This document shows, one piece after another, positions 1 to 9,900 of a stretch of DNA of 64,000 nucleotides. The stretch is taken from contig OX638329.1 in assembly GCA_951812755.1 (NCBI GenBank), positions 62,001 through 126,000 of the forward strand. Direction: 5' to 3'. A program made the position numbers and the translations under genes. The notes under the pieces are model-generated. The model searched no databases, had not been told where the DNA came from, and worked only from the letters and a program-made list of their open reading frames with translations. The DNA is from an uncultured Latescibacterota bacterium. Its GTDB lineage: Bacteria > Latescibacterota > UBA2968. Within the stretch, counting starts at the first letter, position 1, and every line of letters begins with the position of its first letter.

Positions 1-1
1 G

Positions 2-1540
2 CACGACGTCTATCGCATCGAGCTTTCCACTGGCGAGCGGACCCTGATCGAAGAAAATCCGGGCTTTGTCTCTTACCTGTTCGACAACGACGACCACACG
101 CGTTTTGCCATGACATTTTCGCCGACCGGGGGACAGGTGATCCTCCAACGGAACGAGAGCAACCAGTGGCAACCCTTCCTGGAAGTCCCCAACACCGACG
201 CCCTGACGACCTATCTGACCGGCTTCGACAAATCAAACCAGATCCTCTATATGATCGACAGCCGCAAGCGAAACACAGCCGCCCTGTTCACCCTCGATCT
301 GGCGTCCGGCAAACAAGAACTGGTGGCCGAGGACGGCCGCGCGGATGTGGGCGGGATGCTGGTTCATCCGACAGAGAAACACGTGCAAGCCGTGTCGTTC
401 ATTTACGACCGCAACCGCTGGCACGTACTGGACCCGGCGATACAAGAAGACATAGATTACTTGCACTCGGTGGAAGACGGCGAATTGTCCATCACCAGCC
501 GCACGCTCGACGACCGCTTGTGGATAGCGGCCTACGCCCTGGACAACGGGCCGGTCAAATACTACCTGTACGACCGCACCGGGAAGCAGGCGAATTACCT
601 GTTCAGCAACCGCACGGACCTGGACGAGTACCAACTGGCCAGGATGCACTCCCTGACCATCAAATCCCGCGACGGATGGAATCTGGTCAGCTATCTGACG
701 CTTCCCCCCGACAGCACCCCCGACGGCGAGGCTCGACCGAGCAATCCGGTACCGCTGGTTCTGCTGGTTCACGGAGGTCCCTGGGGGCGCGACGTCTGGG
801 GCTACGATTCGCAGCATCAATGGCTGTCGAACCGCGGTTACGCCGTGCTGGGCGTCAACTTCCGCGGCTCGACCGGCTTCGGCAAGGAATTCACCAACGC
901 CGGCAATGGCGAGTGGGCCGGCAAAATGCACGACGACCTGATTGACGCTGTCAACTGGGCGATCCGTGAAAAGATCACGCAACGCGACCAGGTGGCGATA
1001 ATGGGCGGCAGCTACGGCGGATACGCGACCCTGGTCGGGCTGACCTTCACCCCCGATACATTCGTCTGCGGCGTCGATATTGTCGGCCCGAGCAACCTCG
1101 TCACATTGCTACAAAACGTGCCGCCTTATTGGGTTCCGATCTTGCCAATGATGAAAGACCGCGTAGGTGACTGGACAACAGAAGAGGGCCAGAAATCCTT
1201 ACTGGCCAAATCGCCGCTTGCGCGCGTAGATCAGATCCAGCGGCCTCTGCTAATCGGCCAGGGTGCCAACGACCCGCGCGTCAAACAAATCGAATCCGAT
1301 CAAATTGTCGAGGCGATGAAGCAAAAAAACATCCCCGTGACCTACGTGCTTTATCCGGATGAAGGGCACGGATTCGCACGGCCAGAAAACCGCTTGTCGT
1401 TTTACGCCGTCGCTGAGGCGTTCTTGTCCGAGCACCTGGGCGGACGGTTTGAACCGGTCGGAGAAGACTTTCAAGGATCAAAAATTCAGGTGCCAGAGGG
1501 CGCGGACCAGGTCCCTGGACTCCAGGCGGCTCTGGCGTAA
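2..1540 (+). CDS. S9 family prolyl oligopeptidase, 5' end outside window
   Basis: Serine peptidase of the alpha/beta-hydrolase S9 (acylaminoacyl/prolyl oligopeptidase) group, which cleaves short peptides. The frame is open from base 2, so the annotated ATG at 110 is internal and the gene begins before the window. The visible N-terminal half is beta-propeller-like. The catalytic domain follows: oxyanion segment LLVHGGPWGRD, nucleophile motif GGSYGG (about base 1010), the acid in NDPRV (about 1268) and the histidine in DEGHGF (about 1362). The triad is complete, so the enzyme should be active. The next gene starts 12 bases after the stop and is probably co-transcribed. No signal peptide can be judged because the start is missing. 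Confidence 0.9.
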   Translation, partial: HDVYRIELSTGERTLIEENPGFVSYLFDNDDHTRFAMTFSPTGGQVILQRNESNQWQPFLEVPNTDALTTYLTGFDKSNQILYMIDSRKRNTAALFTLDLASGKQELVAEDGRADVGGMLVHPTEKHVQAVSFIYDRNRWHVLDPAIQEDIDYLHSVEDGELSITSRTLDDRLWIAAYALDNGPVKYYLYDRTGKQANYLFSNRTDLDEYQLARMHSLTIKSRDGWNLVSYLTLPPDSTPDGEARPSNPVPLVLLVHGGPWGRDVWGYDSQHQWLSNRGYAVLGVNFRGSTGFGKEFTNAGNGEWAGKMHDDLIDAVNWAIREKITQRDQVAIMGGSYGGYATLVGLTFTPDTFVCGVDIVGPSNLVTLLQNVPPYWVPILPMMKDRVGDWTTEEGQKSLLAKSPLARVDQIQRPLLIGQGANDPRVKQIESDQIVEAMKQKNIPVTYVLYPDEGHGFARPENRLSFYAVAEAFLSEHLGGRFEPVGEDFQGSKIQVPEGADQVPGLQAALA

Positions 1541-1551
1541 ATGAGAACCAC

Positions 1552-2523
1552 ATGACAATCTCCCTCGACCCCATCCGCGACGATTTGATCGCCTGGGCGG
1601 AATCCCTCTACCTCCCGGACACCGGAGCCTTCCGCAATGGCGACGCACCCGCGCCCAGCCTTCCGAGCACCCTCTTCATCACCTATATTCTGTACAGCAT
1701 GAACGCGCTCGACGCAGTCGCGCTTGACCGCGCAAAATGGATCGCCTGGATCCAGTCACAACAGAGCGAACAGGACGGAACCTTTGCCTTCCCGCCCTCG
1801 GACAGGCGGGGCATCGCATTTTGGAACGCAGTTCGCGCACTCAACATGCTGGACGCCCAGATCCTGAAATTCCCCGACGACCAGCGCAACGCAACAACCA
1901 TCGCCGGACTCTACCAGTGGTTCAAAACCTGGAAAGCATCGGGCGACACCCATCACGAAGTCCTCGCGCGCGTACCCATGCTCGTCAGCCATCCAGACCC
2001 CGCCTGGGTCAACGCCTTCTTCGACGAACTCGCCGCACAACAGCACCTTGCGCTGGGAACATGGCCCGGTGAAGGACCTACCAACATCAGCCGCACATTT
2101 GCCTACAGCCTGATCTACACGGGCATGGACAAACTCCCGCCCCAAGCTGAGAAAATCGTAGATGCCATGCTAAGTCTCCAGGAAGAGAACGGCTTCTGGC
2201 ACGGAAGTCCAAATTTTTCAACCATGGACGCGGTCTATCTGCTATCGCGACTGCCAAAAGCGACCGGGTGGCGCGAGGCAGAAGCAAACGCCGCGCTACA
2301 CCGCACAGCAGATGCGCTCATGCCCTATTACACAGCGCACTCAGAACGCGACAAGCAGGACACCCATCAATTCGCGGCCACCGTACAAACACTCGCCCTG
2401 CTATACGAAGCATTGCCCCAGCGATTCACGACATCTCATCCGTGGCGATTCGGATGGCGCAACAGGGCATTCTGGCAGTGCCGCGTAATTGAAGAGGCAT
2501 TGGCTGATAAAGGCAAGATATAG
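1552..2523 (+). CDS. alpha/alpha-toroid-like protein of unknown function
   Basis: A 323-residue soluble protein without signal peptide or membrane segment. It contains recurring helical blocks with motifs such as IQSQQSEQDGTF, SLQEENGFWHGSP and TMDAVYLLSRLP. These resemble the QW-like and prenyltransferase/squalene-cyclase toroid repeats (Q-x-x-x-G-x-F/W). Family knowledge: such folds occur in terpene cyclases and prenyltransferases but also in uncharacterised proteins. No DxDD or DxxD catalytic motif is obvious, so I do not assign an enzyme activity. It sits 11 bases after the S9 peptidase stop and is probably its operon partner. The start gives an ATG preceded by a modest purine run. Confidence 0.75.
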   Translation: MTISLDPIRDDLIAWAESLYLPDTGAFRNGDAPAPSLPSTLFITYILYSMNALDAVALDRAKWIAWIQSQQSEQDGTFAFPPSDRRGIAFWNAVRALNMLDAQILKFPDDQRNATTIAGLYQWFKTWKASGDTHHEVLARVPMLVSHPDPAWVNAFFDELAAQQHLALGTWPGEGPTNISRTFAYSLIYTGMDKLPPQAEKIVDAMLSLQEENGFWHGSPNFSTMDAVYLLSRLPKATGWREAEANAALHRTADALMPYYTAHSERDKQDTHQFAATVQTLALLYEALPQRFTTSHPWRFGWRNRAFWQCRVIEEALADKGKI

Positions 2524-2533
2524 ATTAAAACAG

Positions 2534-2717
2534 AACGTCATGTGTGACTTTGAAATAATGGTGAAGAAAACAAGCAATCGGTGGTCAGCAGTCAGAAAAA
2601 CAAGGATTTTAGAGCCGTCATTGCGGCATGGTGTTAGCCGCAATCCAGTGGTTTTGACTTTCTTATATCTGTTTATCGGTATTACTATATGGCGGTTTTG
2701 AAGTCACACATCACGTT
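2534..2717. mobile_element. MITE-like element, copy 1 (184 bp)
   Basis: Bounded by 17-bp terminal inverted repeats, AACGTCATGTGTGACTT (2534-2550) and AAGTCACACATCACGTT (2701-2717), with one mismatch. They are flanked by a 7-bp direct repeat AAAACAG (2527-2533 and 2718-2724), which looks like a target-site duplication. The centre carries a perfect 8-bp palindrome, ATTGCGGC at 2620-2627 and GCCGCAAT at 2637-2644. A second, 22-bp longer copy lies in inverted orientation at 37709-37914. There is no transposase, so it would be non-autonomous. Confidence 0.85.
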
Positions 2718-2724
2718 AAAACAG

Positions 2725-2884
2725 AGTAAATTACTGACCTGAGCGTATTATTTTTTCGCAAGACATACACTCTTATACCTTGCAATATAACACATGCTAT
2801 ATAAATATTGATATTCATACGACCATATTATATATTCCGGTTGTCCAAAAATCGAGACATGACAGGTAGAAGGATATATCACCC
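2725..2884 (+). promoter_or_regulatory. AT-rich leader of the defence island
   Basis: About 160 AT-rich bases between the MITE and the first island gene, in contrast to the GC-rich genes around it. It contains several TATA-like boxes (for example around 2800-2815 and 2825-2836) but no single clear -35/-10 pair that I would defend. A purine-rich AGAAGGA about ten bases before the ATG at 2885 serves as ribosome-binding site. Because the first gene begins with an XRE-type HTH, this leader is the natural place to look for an autoregulatory operator. That is inference. Confidence 0.4.
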
Positions 2885-5800
2885 ATGATTTTAACTGACC
2901 TACCCAGCGACTATGCCCTAAGAATCAAAAACATCCGGGGCGTCAAAGAACTGACTCAAACGCAGTTCGCGGAACGCATTGGTGTGTCTTATGCCTCTGT
3001 CAACCGCTGGGAGAACGGACAGTCGCGTCCCAACAATCTGGCCTGGCAACGCATCTTAGAGATGGAAGCGAGCGCCCATGAAGGCATTGACGATGTACCA
3101 GCAATACCAGAAGCGAGATCAACACCTTCACAGAGCATGGACTTTTCCGCTAACCCGGACGCTATTTCGGCAGTCGCCGAGGCGCATCGCCTCACCTACG
3201 GGCATCTTTTTAACTCCGCATTTGCCGCTGAAACATCGCTAATTGACCCACTCCCTCATCAGCGCATTGCCGTGTACGAACAAATGCTGCAACAGGCTCC
3301 CCTGCGATTCTTGCTGGCAGACGACGCGGGTGCCGGTAAAACGATCATGACGGGCCTGTACGTACGCGAAATGTTGTCCCGCAGACTCATCCGCCGCGTG
3401 CTCATCGTCCCACCTGCCGGTCTGGTCGGCAACTGGGAGCGAGAAATGCGTACCCTATTTCACCTGCCATTTCGAATCATCAGCGGCGCGGACGCGCGAA
3501 CCGGCAATCCCTTCATTGGATCAGACAGCGACCGAGCAATCGTCAGCATCGATACCCTGGCTGGGGAACGCATGTTTAACCACCTCAAAGACCCACAGAC
3601 TAACGCTTATGACCTCGTCGTCTTCGACGAAGCGCACAAACTATCCGCGGATCGCCAGCTAGATTTCCGGGTACGCAAAACAGATCGCTACAAACTGGCA
3701 GAAGCCCTATCTGGCGCTGAGGTAGATAATGAAGACTGGAGACTCCCCTGGTCGGCCCAACATCTGCTATTGCTCACCGCAACGCCTCATATGGGAAAGG
3801 ATCATCCCTACTACTATCTATGGCGTCTGTTGCTGCCGGATGCACTCTCTACCTATGATGCTTTCGAAGAGTTTCCCCAAGAATCTCGGCAAAGGCACTA
3901 TATCCGCAGGACCAAGGAAGAGATGGTCCACTTTAACGGCTCTCCGCTATATCCACAGCGAAACTGCGACACCCTGGGTTACGCCCTCTCGCAAGGACCA
4001 GAAGGTGAACAGGAACTCTACGACGAAACAACGGAATATATCCGGTACTATTACAACCGCGCTGGCTTTTTGAACCGCTCTGCCGCCCGCCTCGCAATGA
4101 GCGTCTTCCAGCGACGTCTCGCCAGTTCCACGTACGCCCTCCTGCGCTCCTTTGAGCGTCGCCATGAGAAACTCGAAGGACTGATTGACGATATACAGAA
4201 CGGGCGTCTCAATGAGGAACAACTCGCACGCCAACAACGACGCCTTGACACTCTCGACAATCTCTATGAAACGCACACCGCCGATGAGGAAGATGATCGA
4301 GAGCAACAAGAGACGTTTGAGAGCAATGTCCTGGGCGGCACCATCGCGGTCAATCTCAGCGAACTGGAGGCAGAGCGCATCAAGGTCGCAGAATTGCTCA
4401 ACAAAGCCCAGAACCTGTATGATACTGGCGAAGAATCCAAATTCGAGAAATTGCGCGAGGTGCTCAGTAATCCGAAATACACCGACGAAAAATTCATCAT
4501 CTTCACCGAGCACCGCGACACAGCGGAGTTCCTTGTGCGTAGGCTCGAAGGTCTTGGCTACACCGGTCAAGTCGCCCTGATCCACGGTGGCCTGCCCTAC
4601 CAGGAAAGAGAGCGACAGGTCGAGTTTTTCCGCCGATCAGCAACCGAGGGTGGAGCCAACTACTTGGTAGCTACCGACGCCGCTGGCGAAGGCATCAATT
4701 TGCAGTTCTGCTGGCTAATGGTGAACTACGACATCCCCTGGAACCCGGCGCGACTCGAGCAGCGGATGGGTCGTATCCATCGCTACGGACAGACACACGA
4801 TCCCGTAGTCATCATCAACCTATTAGCCAGCGGCACCCGCGAGGGACGGGTCCTGAAAACGCTACTCGACAAGCTGGAAGCGATCCGCCGACAACTCCAA
4901 TCCGACAAGGTTTTCGACGTCGTAGGCCGACTGTTTGAAGAATACTCCATGAAGGACTATCTCGAACAGGCGATCACTAAAGACGCCGATACCGTTGCTG
5001 CGCAATTGGAAGGCAATCTCACCGAAGATCAAATCCATGCTCTCGAAAAAAAGGAGCGTATGATCTATGGAGAAGGTGGCGAAGTGCGTCGCCGATTACC
5101 CCGTCTCAGAGAGGAAGCAGATCAGGAAAACTACCGCCGGCTGCTGCCTGGTTACGTGCGACGCCTCGTGGAAAAAGCCGCGCCGCTACTCGATCTGCAC
5201 ATTGAAGGGGACCCCGAAGAAACCTTTACCCTGGTGCCCACTCGGCCCCGTGCGACCGATCCCCTGCTGTCCGCACTTGAAATATATCCCGAAAGCGCGT
5301 GGAATCGACTGACAGTACACAAGCCGATAACCCGAGAAAACGCGATCTGGCTACACCCTGGCGAGCCGGTATTCGACAGTATCTCTGCAACAATTCTGAA
5401 TCGCTTCGGGCGCGATGGGCTAAAAGGAGCCATATTCACCGATCCCTATGCAACTGAGCCGTATCTGTTCCACATCGCACTCATTTCTGTCGAACAGCAC
5501 GACCAGGTCAACACACAGGAGACTAATCTGCTATCTGCCCTCAATAATGACGAAACAGCCCCGAAACTGCTCGAATCGCGACTCGTCGGACTGCGCCAAT
5601 TGAGCGATGGTACCGTAGAGGAGTGTGCGGTTGAGCATCTTCTTCTCCTCAGAGGTGCCCACGGCATTGCGCCGAGCCGGGTACCACTTGCCACTTTTGC
5701 TCGCACCATGGCTCAGGATGCCACCAATTTTGTCCGTGATGAAGTCACCCAACGACTCGCACAAACCCATCGACAGCGCATCCTCAGCGATCTGCCTTCG

Positions 5801-6487
5801 CGCATGGACTTCGTCAACCGCGGCTTTGACTTCCAGGCAGCCGAACTCGCAGCAGTTCGATCCAGTCTGACCCAAAGGGCACGCGCTGGTGATCAGCATG
5901 CCAATACAGAACTCACCAGAGTCAAAGGACAACAGCGAAGCCTGACGGATTTACGCAACCGTCGCCTCGCCGAACTACAAGCCGAATCGGACCTCATCCA
6001 GGCCGGTGAAATGGAATTCCTCGTCCATGCCCTCGTGGTACCCGTCCAGGATTCTGAGGAAACCGAGCGTTACGACGCCGATGTAGAAGCCATCGCTGTG
6101 AAAGTCTCCACCGCCTACGAGGAAAGTTTTGGTGCCGAGATCCAGGATGTCTCACGACCCGAACTCGCACGGCGCGCAGGACTGACCGACTGGCCGGGCT
6201 TCGATCTCAGATCTCGCCATCCTGAAAATGACCAAGGAAACGCAGAAGAACGCGCTATCGAAGTCAAAGGCCGCGCTGGCTCTGGTAATATTCAAATGAG
6301 CGAAAACGAATGGGCCAGAGCCTGCAATCTGCGCGATGATTACTGGCTCTACGTCGTCTTCGACTGCGCCACGCCACGTCCACGTCTCGTGAGAGTACGC
6401 GACCCGTTTGGCAAATTACTCGTCAGAACCCACGAATCTGTTACATTTACAGTTACCTCAGGAGAACTGTTGGAAGCCGCCGAGTAA
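2885..6487 (+). CDS. HTH-SNF2 helicase with C-terminal DUF3883 domain
   Basis: 1200 residues in three parts. Residues about 10-60 form an XRE helix-turn-helix (TQTQFAERIGVSYASVNRWE). A superfamily 2 SNF2/RapA-type motor follows: Walker A DDAGAGKT, DEAH box VVFDEAHK, motif III TATPH, and motifs V/VI EGINLQF and RMGRIHRYGQ. The C-terminus (about 1090-1180) matches DUF3883 (RAIEVKGRAGSGNIQMSENEW), a domain common beside restriction-like systems. Known family context: DrmD of DISARM class 1 and BREX type 3 helicases. It opens the island and lies 18 bases before the protease gene. The DNA-binding head could make it its own repressor or guide loading; neither is shown. Confidence 0.88.
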   Translation: MILTDLPSDYALRIKNIRGVKELTQTQFAERIGVSYASVNRWENGQSRPNNLAWQRILEMEASAHEGIDDVPAIPEARSTPSQSMDFSANPDAISAVAEAHRLTYGHLFNSAFAAETSLIDPLPHQRIAVYEQMLQQAPLRFLLADDAGAGKTIMTGLYVREMLSRRLIRRVLIVPPAGLVGNWEREMRTLFHLPFRIISGADARTGNPFIGSDSDRAIVSIDTLAGERMFNHLKDPQTNAYDLVVFDEAHKLSADRQLDFRVRKTDRYKLAEALSGAEVDNEDWRLPWSAQHLLLLTATPHMGKDHPYYYLWRLLLPDALSTYDAFEEFPQESRQRHYIRRTKEEMVHFNGSPLYPQRNCDTLGYALSQGPEGEQELYDETTEYIRYYYNRAGFLNRSAARLAMSVFQRRLASSTYALLRSFERRHEKLEGLIDDIQNGRLNEEQLARQQRRLDTLDNLYETHTADEEDDREQQETFESNVLGGTIAVNLSELEAERIKVAELLNKAQNLYDTGEESKFEKLREVLSNPKYTDEKFIIFTEHRDTAEFLVRRLEGLGYTGQVALIHGGLPYQERERQVEFFRRSATEGGANYLVATDAAGEGINLQFCWLMVNYDIPWNPARLEQRMGRIHRYGQTHDPVVIINLLASGTREGRVLKTLLDKLEAIRRQLQSDKVFDVVGRLFEEYSMKDYLEQAITKDADTVAAQLEGNLTEDQIHALEKKERMIYGEGGEVRRRLPRLREEADQENYRRLLPGYVRRLVEKAAPLLDLHIEGDPEETFTLVPTRPRATDPLLSALEIYPESAWNRLTVHKPITRENAIWLHPGEPVFDSISATILNRFGRDGLKGAIFTDPYATEPYLFHIALISVEQHDQVNTQETNLLSALNNDETAPKLLESRLVGLRQLSDGTVEECAVEHLLLLRGAHGIAPSRVPLATFARTMAQDATNFVRDEVTQRLAQTHRQRILSDLPSRMDFVNRGFDFQAAELAAVRSSLTQRARAGDQHANTELTRVKGQQRSLTDLRNRRLAELQAESDLIQAGEMEFLVHALVVPVQDSEETERYDADVEAIAVKVSTAYEESFGAEIQDVSRPELARRAGLTDWPGFDLRSRHPENDQGNAEERAIEVKGRAGSGNIQMSENEWARACNLRDDYWLYVVFDCATPRPRLVRVRDPFGKLLVRTHESVTFTVTSGELLEAAE

Positions 6488-6505
6488 CTCAGAAAGGAGA
6501 TCAAA

Positions 6506-6880
6506 ATGGGAGCCACGCAGGTAACCGTTACAATTCGAAATCCGGCTGAGCCGCACAAAACCTGGGAAGGCCTCTTTCTGGTTGACACAGGAGCGACTGA
6601 TTGTCTCGTACCGAGACCACATCTGGAATCCATCGGTCTCATCCCCAAAGGTCAGCGAGTGTATGAATTGGCCGACGGCAGTGAGATCAGAATGGATATT
6701 ACGACCGCAGACATCGAATTTATGGGTGAGATCGTCGGTGGAACGGTCCTATTCGGGGAAGCAAATGCCGAACCGCTGCTCGGGGTAACCGCCCTGGAGT
6801 CCGTAGGCATCGAAGTTGATCCGCTCAACCAGCGGCTGAAAAGGCTACCCGCTGTACGCCTCAAGAGCTTGCGGTCATGA
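6506..6880 (+). CDS. retropepsin-like clan AA aspartic protease
   Basis: A 124-residue single-domain protein with the aspartic protease signature FLVDTGATDCLVP (residues about 27-39) and the second hallmark PLLGVTALESVGI near residue 90-105, as in single-chain retropepsin-like proteins that act as homodimers. It starts behind a strong AGGAG box 18 bases after the helicase stop, so it is probably translated from the same mRNA. Family members are widespread in bacteria and archaea, mostly of unknown role. Its place inside a defence operon suggests proteolytic activation or turnover of a neighbour, which is inference. No signal peptide or membrane segment is visible. Confidence 0.85.
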   Translation: MGATQVTVTIRNPAEPHKTWEGLFLVDTGATDCLVPRPHLESIGLIPKGQRVYELADGSEIRMDITTADIEFMGEIVGGTVLFGEANAEPLLGVTALESVGIEVDPLNQRLKRLPAVRLKSLRS

Positions 6881-6982
6881 TGTGTCGGAGCCAGTTATTC
6901 GTCGCCGACTACCAGAATTTGGTAAATAAGTGGACAGTGTACGACAACTCGGAGAATACCTTGTATTATTAGAGTCTAAAAA

Positions 6983-9900
6983 ATGAACACTAACAGAACC
7001 ATACAGGCTCTCGCATCTTTCACTGATGAGGGGCGATTTGAGGAGCTTGCTACGACTATCCTGCGTGAAGCCGACCCACTTTATAAGTCGCTCGTTCAAA
7101 CAGGTGTCAATAGTAAAGGTAAGACTGTTAAAGCACCCTTAGACGGAATCTGCTTTGTCCCTGGAGCTAGGCCACCACACCTAATCGCGGTTCATCATAC
7201 AACTGCCGCGCGTAATGACCTGAAAAGAAAATGGCTTTACGATCCAGATGCAGCGACACCTTCTGATAAATCGAAGAAACCATCGACGCCATCTGGAGAT
7301 TTTGTCAAGACAGCCAAAATAGTAGCGGAAAAACGGAAAGAAATTTCGGACTTACGCAGTACCCTGGTGTTGACAACAAATCAGGAACCTTCGGAAGAGG
7401 TCATTAGTGAAGTCGAGATCGCGGGACATGCTCACGATATTGAAATTGATCTTTGGTCACGCTCAAGACTCGCACACTTTCTGGATAATTACCCAGTTGG
7501 TCATTGGATTCGACGCCAGTTTCTGCAAATTGAACAGGAACTCCTTTCCCCAGAATTGCTGCACGAACTTTCACTCAAGAGCTTGAAAAATTATCCTCCA
7601 CTTGATGATGCCAAAGCCTGGATACCGCGTGCCCTTGACGAGACTCTCGCATCAAGCCTTCATCGCGACGTAACCTTCGTAGTGGCAGGGACCGGTCAGG
7701 GTAAGTCAGTAGCTTGCTATCGAAAGCTTGACGCGCATGTGCGAGCGAGAGGATTTGGACTGGTCTTATCGCACGATGACATTACCTCAGCAACGACACT
7801 TGATCAGGCAATCGCTAACGCGCTACGTCAACTTCATCCTGCTTTGGCCTCTGAGGAAACAGCTTTATCCATCTGTTCTCCTGAACGCTCGTTGCTGCTG
7901 GTCGTCGAAGACATCAATAGAGCGGACCAAACGCAGTTTTTAGCAGAAAAAATCGCAAGCTGGAGCTGTGCACAAGTAGAGACAAAAGACAAGAGTAATT
8001 GGCACCTCTTATGCCCCTTGTGGCCAGAAACGCTCGTTTTGCTGGGAGACCAAGCTCGCAAGCGCATCGAACCGCTCCTTGTGTTCGCTGGAGGCTTCAG
8101 CGAGAACGAAGGTCGTGATGCAGTTATCGCACGGGCCAGACTGGTTGATAACGAACTCAGTTCATTGAGCGCATTGTCTATATCTCAGTCACTCGGTCAC
8201 GACCCTCTCCTCATCGCTCTCTATGACTTCGACAATACGCCTGATCCGGGCCAGGTAATCGGCCAATTCGTCAACAACTCCGTATCTCGGACTGCAGCAG
8301 CAGAGGAAGAATATCCATCAGCCGAATACCACAAAGCACTACGCATGCTCGCGGGAGAAATGCTGGCCCATCGGCAAATTGATCCACAATGGCTTAATGT
8401 TAGTGAATGGGTGAATATTCAAGGCGAACCGTTGCGTTTGATTGGCCGCATTGCAAACCGTGGCGAACTGATCCATCTCACGGATTCAACTGTGAATCAG
8501 CGACTTGAATTTCGCCATGACCGGGTGAGAGATTGGCTCCTCGCCGACGCGGCGGCAGAACTTGAACACAGAAATGCCTTACCAGCTTATATTGTTGCGG
8601 AACCCTACTATGCTGAAGTGATGGGGACGGTTTTGGTTTCGAGTTCACCAAAACCTAACTTTCTCCGTCGAGTTGCCGAAGCTAATCCTCTCGCGTTATT
8701 CCACGCGCTGCGCCTTGCTGGCAACGCAGCGCAGTCCTCCTACGATGCTATACTTCAGGCAATTGATAGCTGGCTCGACAATCCAGCCACGCATGACCGC
8801 TCTAACCTCCACTTGCGATTGGAGGCGTTAGCCATGTTGTCAGAAACGGACTCTCAACACGTCCCAGCGATCGTCAGGAAGTTCTCAGATCTAAGAACCC
8901 ACAGCGGTCAACTCGCCCGTCTGCGCAACGGAGACATTACTGGTGGAATTGAGCTATGTATAAAATTGGAACCGGGCGTTGGTGCTCCGTGGAGGGACGT
9001 CCAGATCGAACACGCAAAACTTCATCACGGTGCGAAACTGAGCAAAGACCTTGACGGTTTTCTCAAGCGAAAAGATCTGAACGGTTCGACAAGAGTAGGA
9101 GCTTTGCGGCTAGCCGGTCATATCGGCAACCCAGGTTTGGCTCGCGCTATAGAAATTTGTTGGAATATCGACGATGAAAAACTTAATCATCTCGACGAAT
9201 ATCTCTGGGCTTTCGGACAGTGCTGCGGAAATGAGCCGGCACGTTTTCTCGGTCCAATTTGTGATGCTTGGGCGACGTTACCAAATAAACCTGAAAGGGA
9301 AGGTGACTATTCCCCTCGAGAGGCCCTTGTAGCCTATGAGCTTCGCTTCGCTTTTCGTCAACGGCCACCCCAAACAGCAATTGACTACTTTGTTCAGCGT
9401 GCAACTCATAACGATCTGAAACGGCCAATCACTATTATGCTGAACGATATAGATCATCCAAAGGCGTTAGCATTCAGTGTACTGGAGCGTGCGGCAATTT
9501 GGCGACAGACTGGAGAAATCAATTCGTTTTCTTATTTTCTGTTCGGGGCGACCAATGAATGGCGACGTGCCCAGGAAGAGGGGCGTCCTATGTCAGATGC
9601 GTCGCGCGAACTTCTCCTTAGCCTTTGGCAGAATGATGAGAATGACAAATTTCTTCGGTCTGCGGCGTTTTCGCTATGGGCGGCAACCAAACAAGAAGAT
9701 GACTTGGACGTACTCCGCAGGATCTCAGTACCAGAGTACCTTGCCGACCACATCCTCGAGCAACGACTGGTCCGTGGAGACCAGCAAGCAATCCCGGATC
9801 TGATAGGAAAGCTGAACACGAGCAACAAGGACTATTGGTGGCATCAGGCGCGCCACCTATGGTCACCGGAACTGACGGACGAGTTAGATAAATTCTTGAG

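Noticed and set aside
233-982. 249-codon - strand frame opposite the S9 peptidase
   Set aside because: Shadow frame in GC-rich DNA; composition rich in V/A/G without motifs, while the + strand carries a complete catalytic triad.
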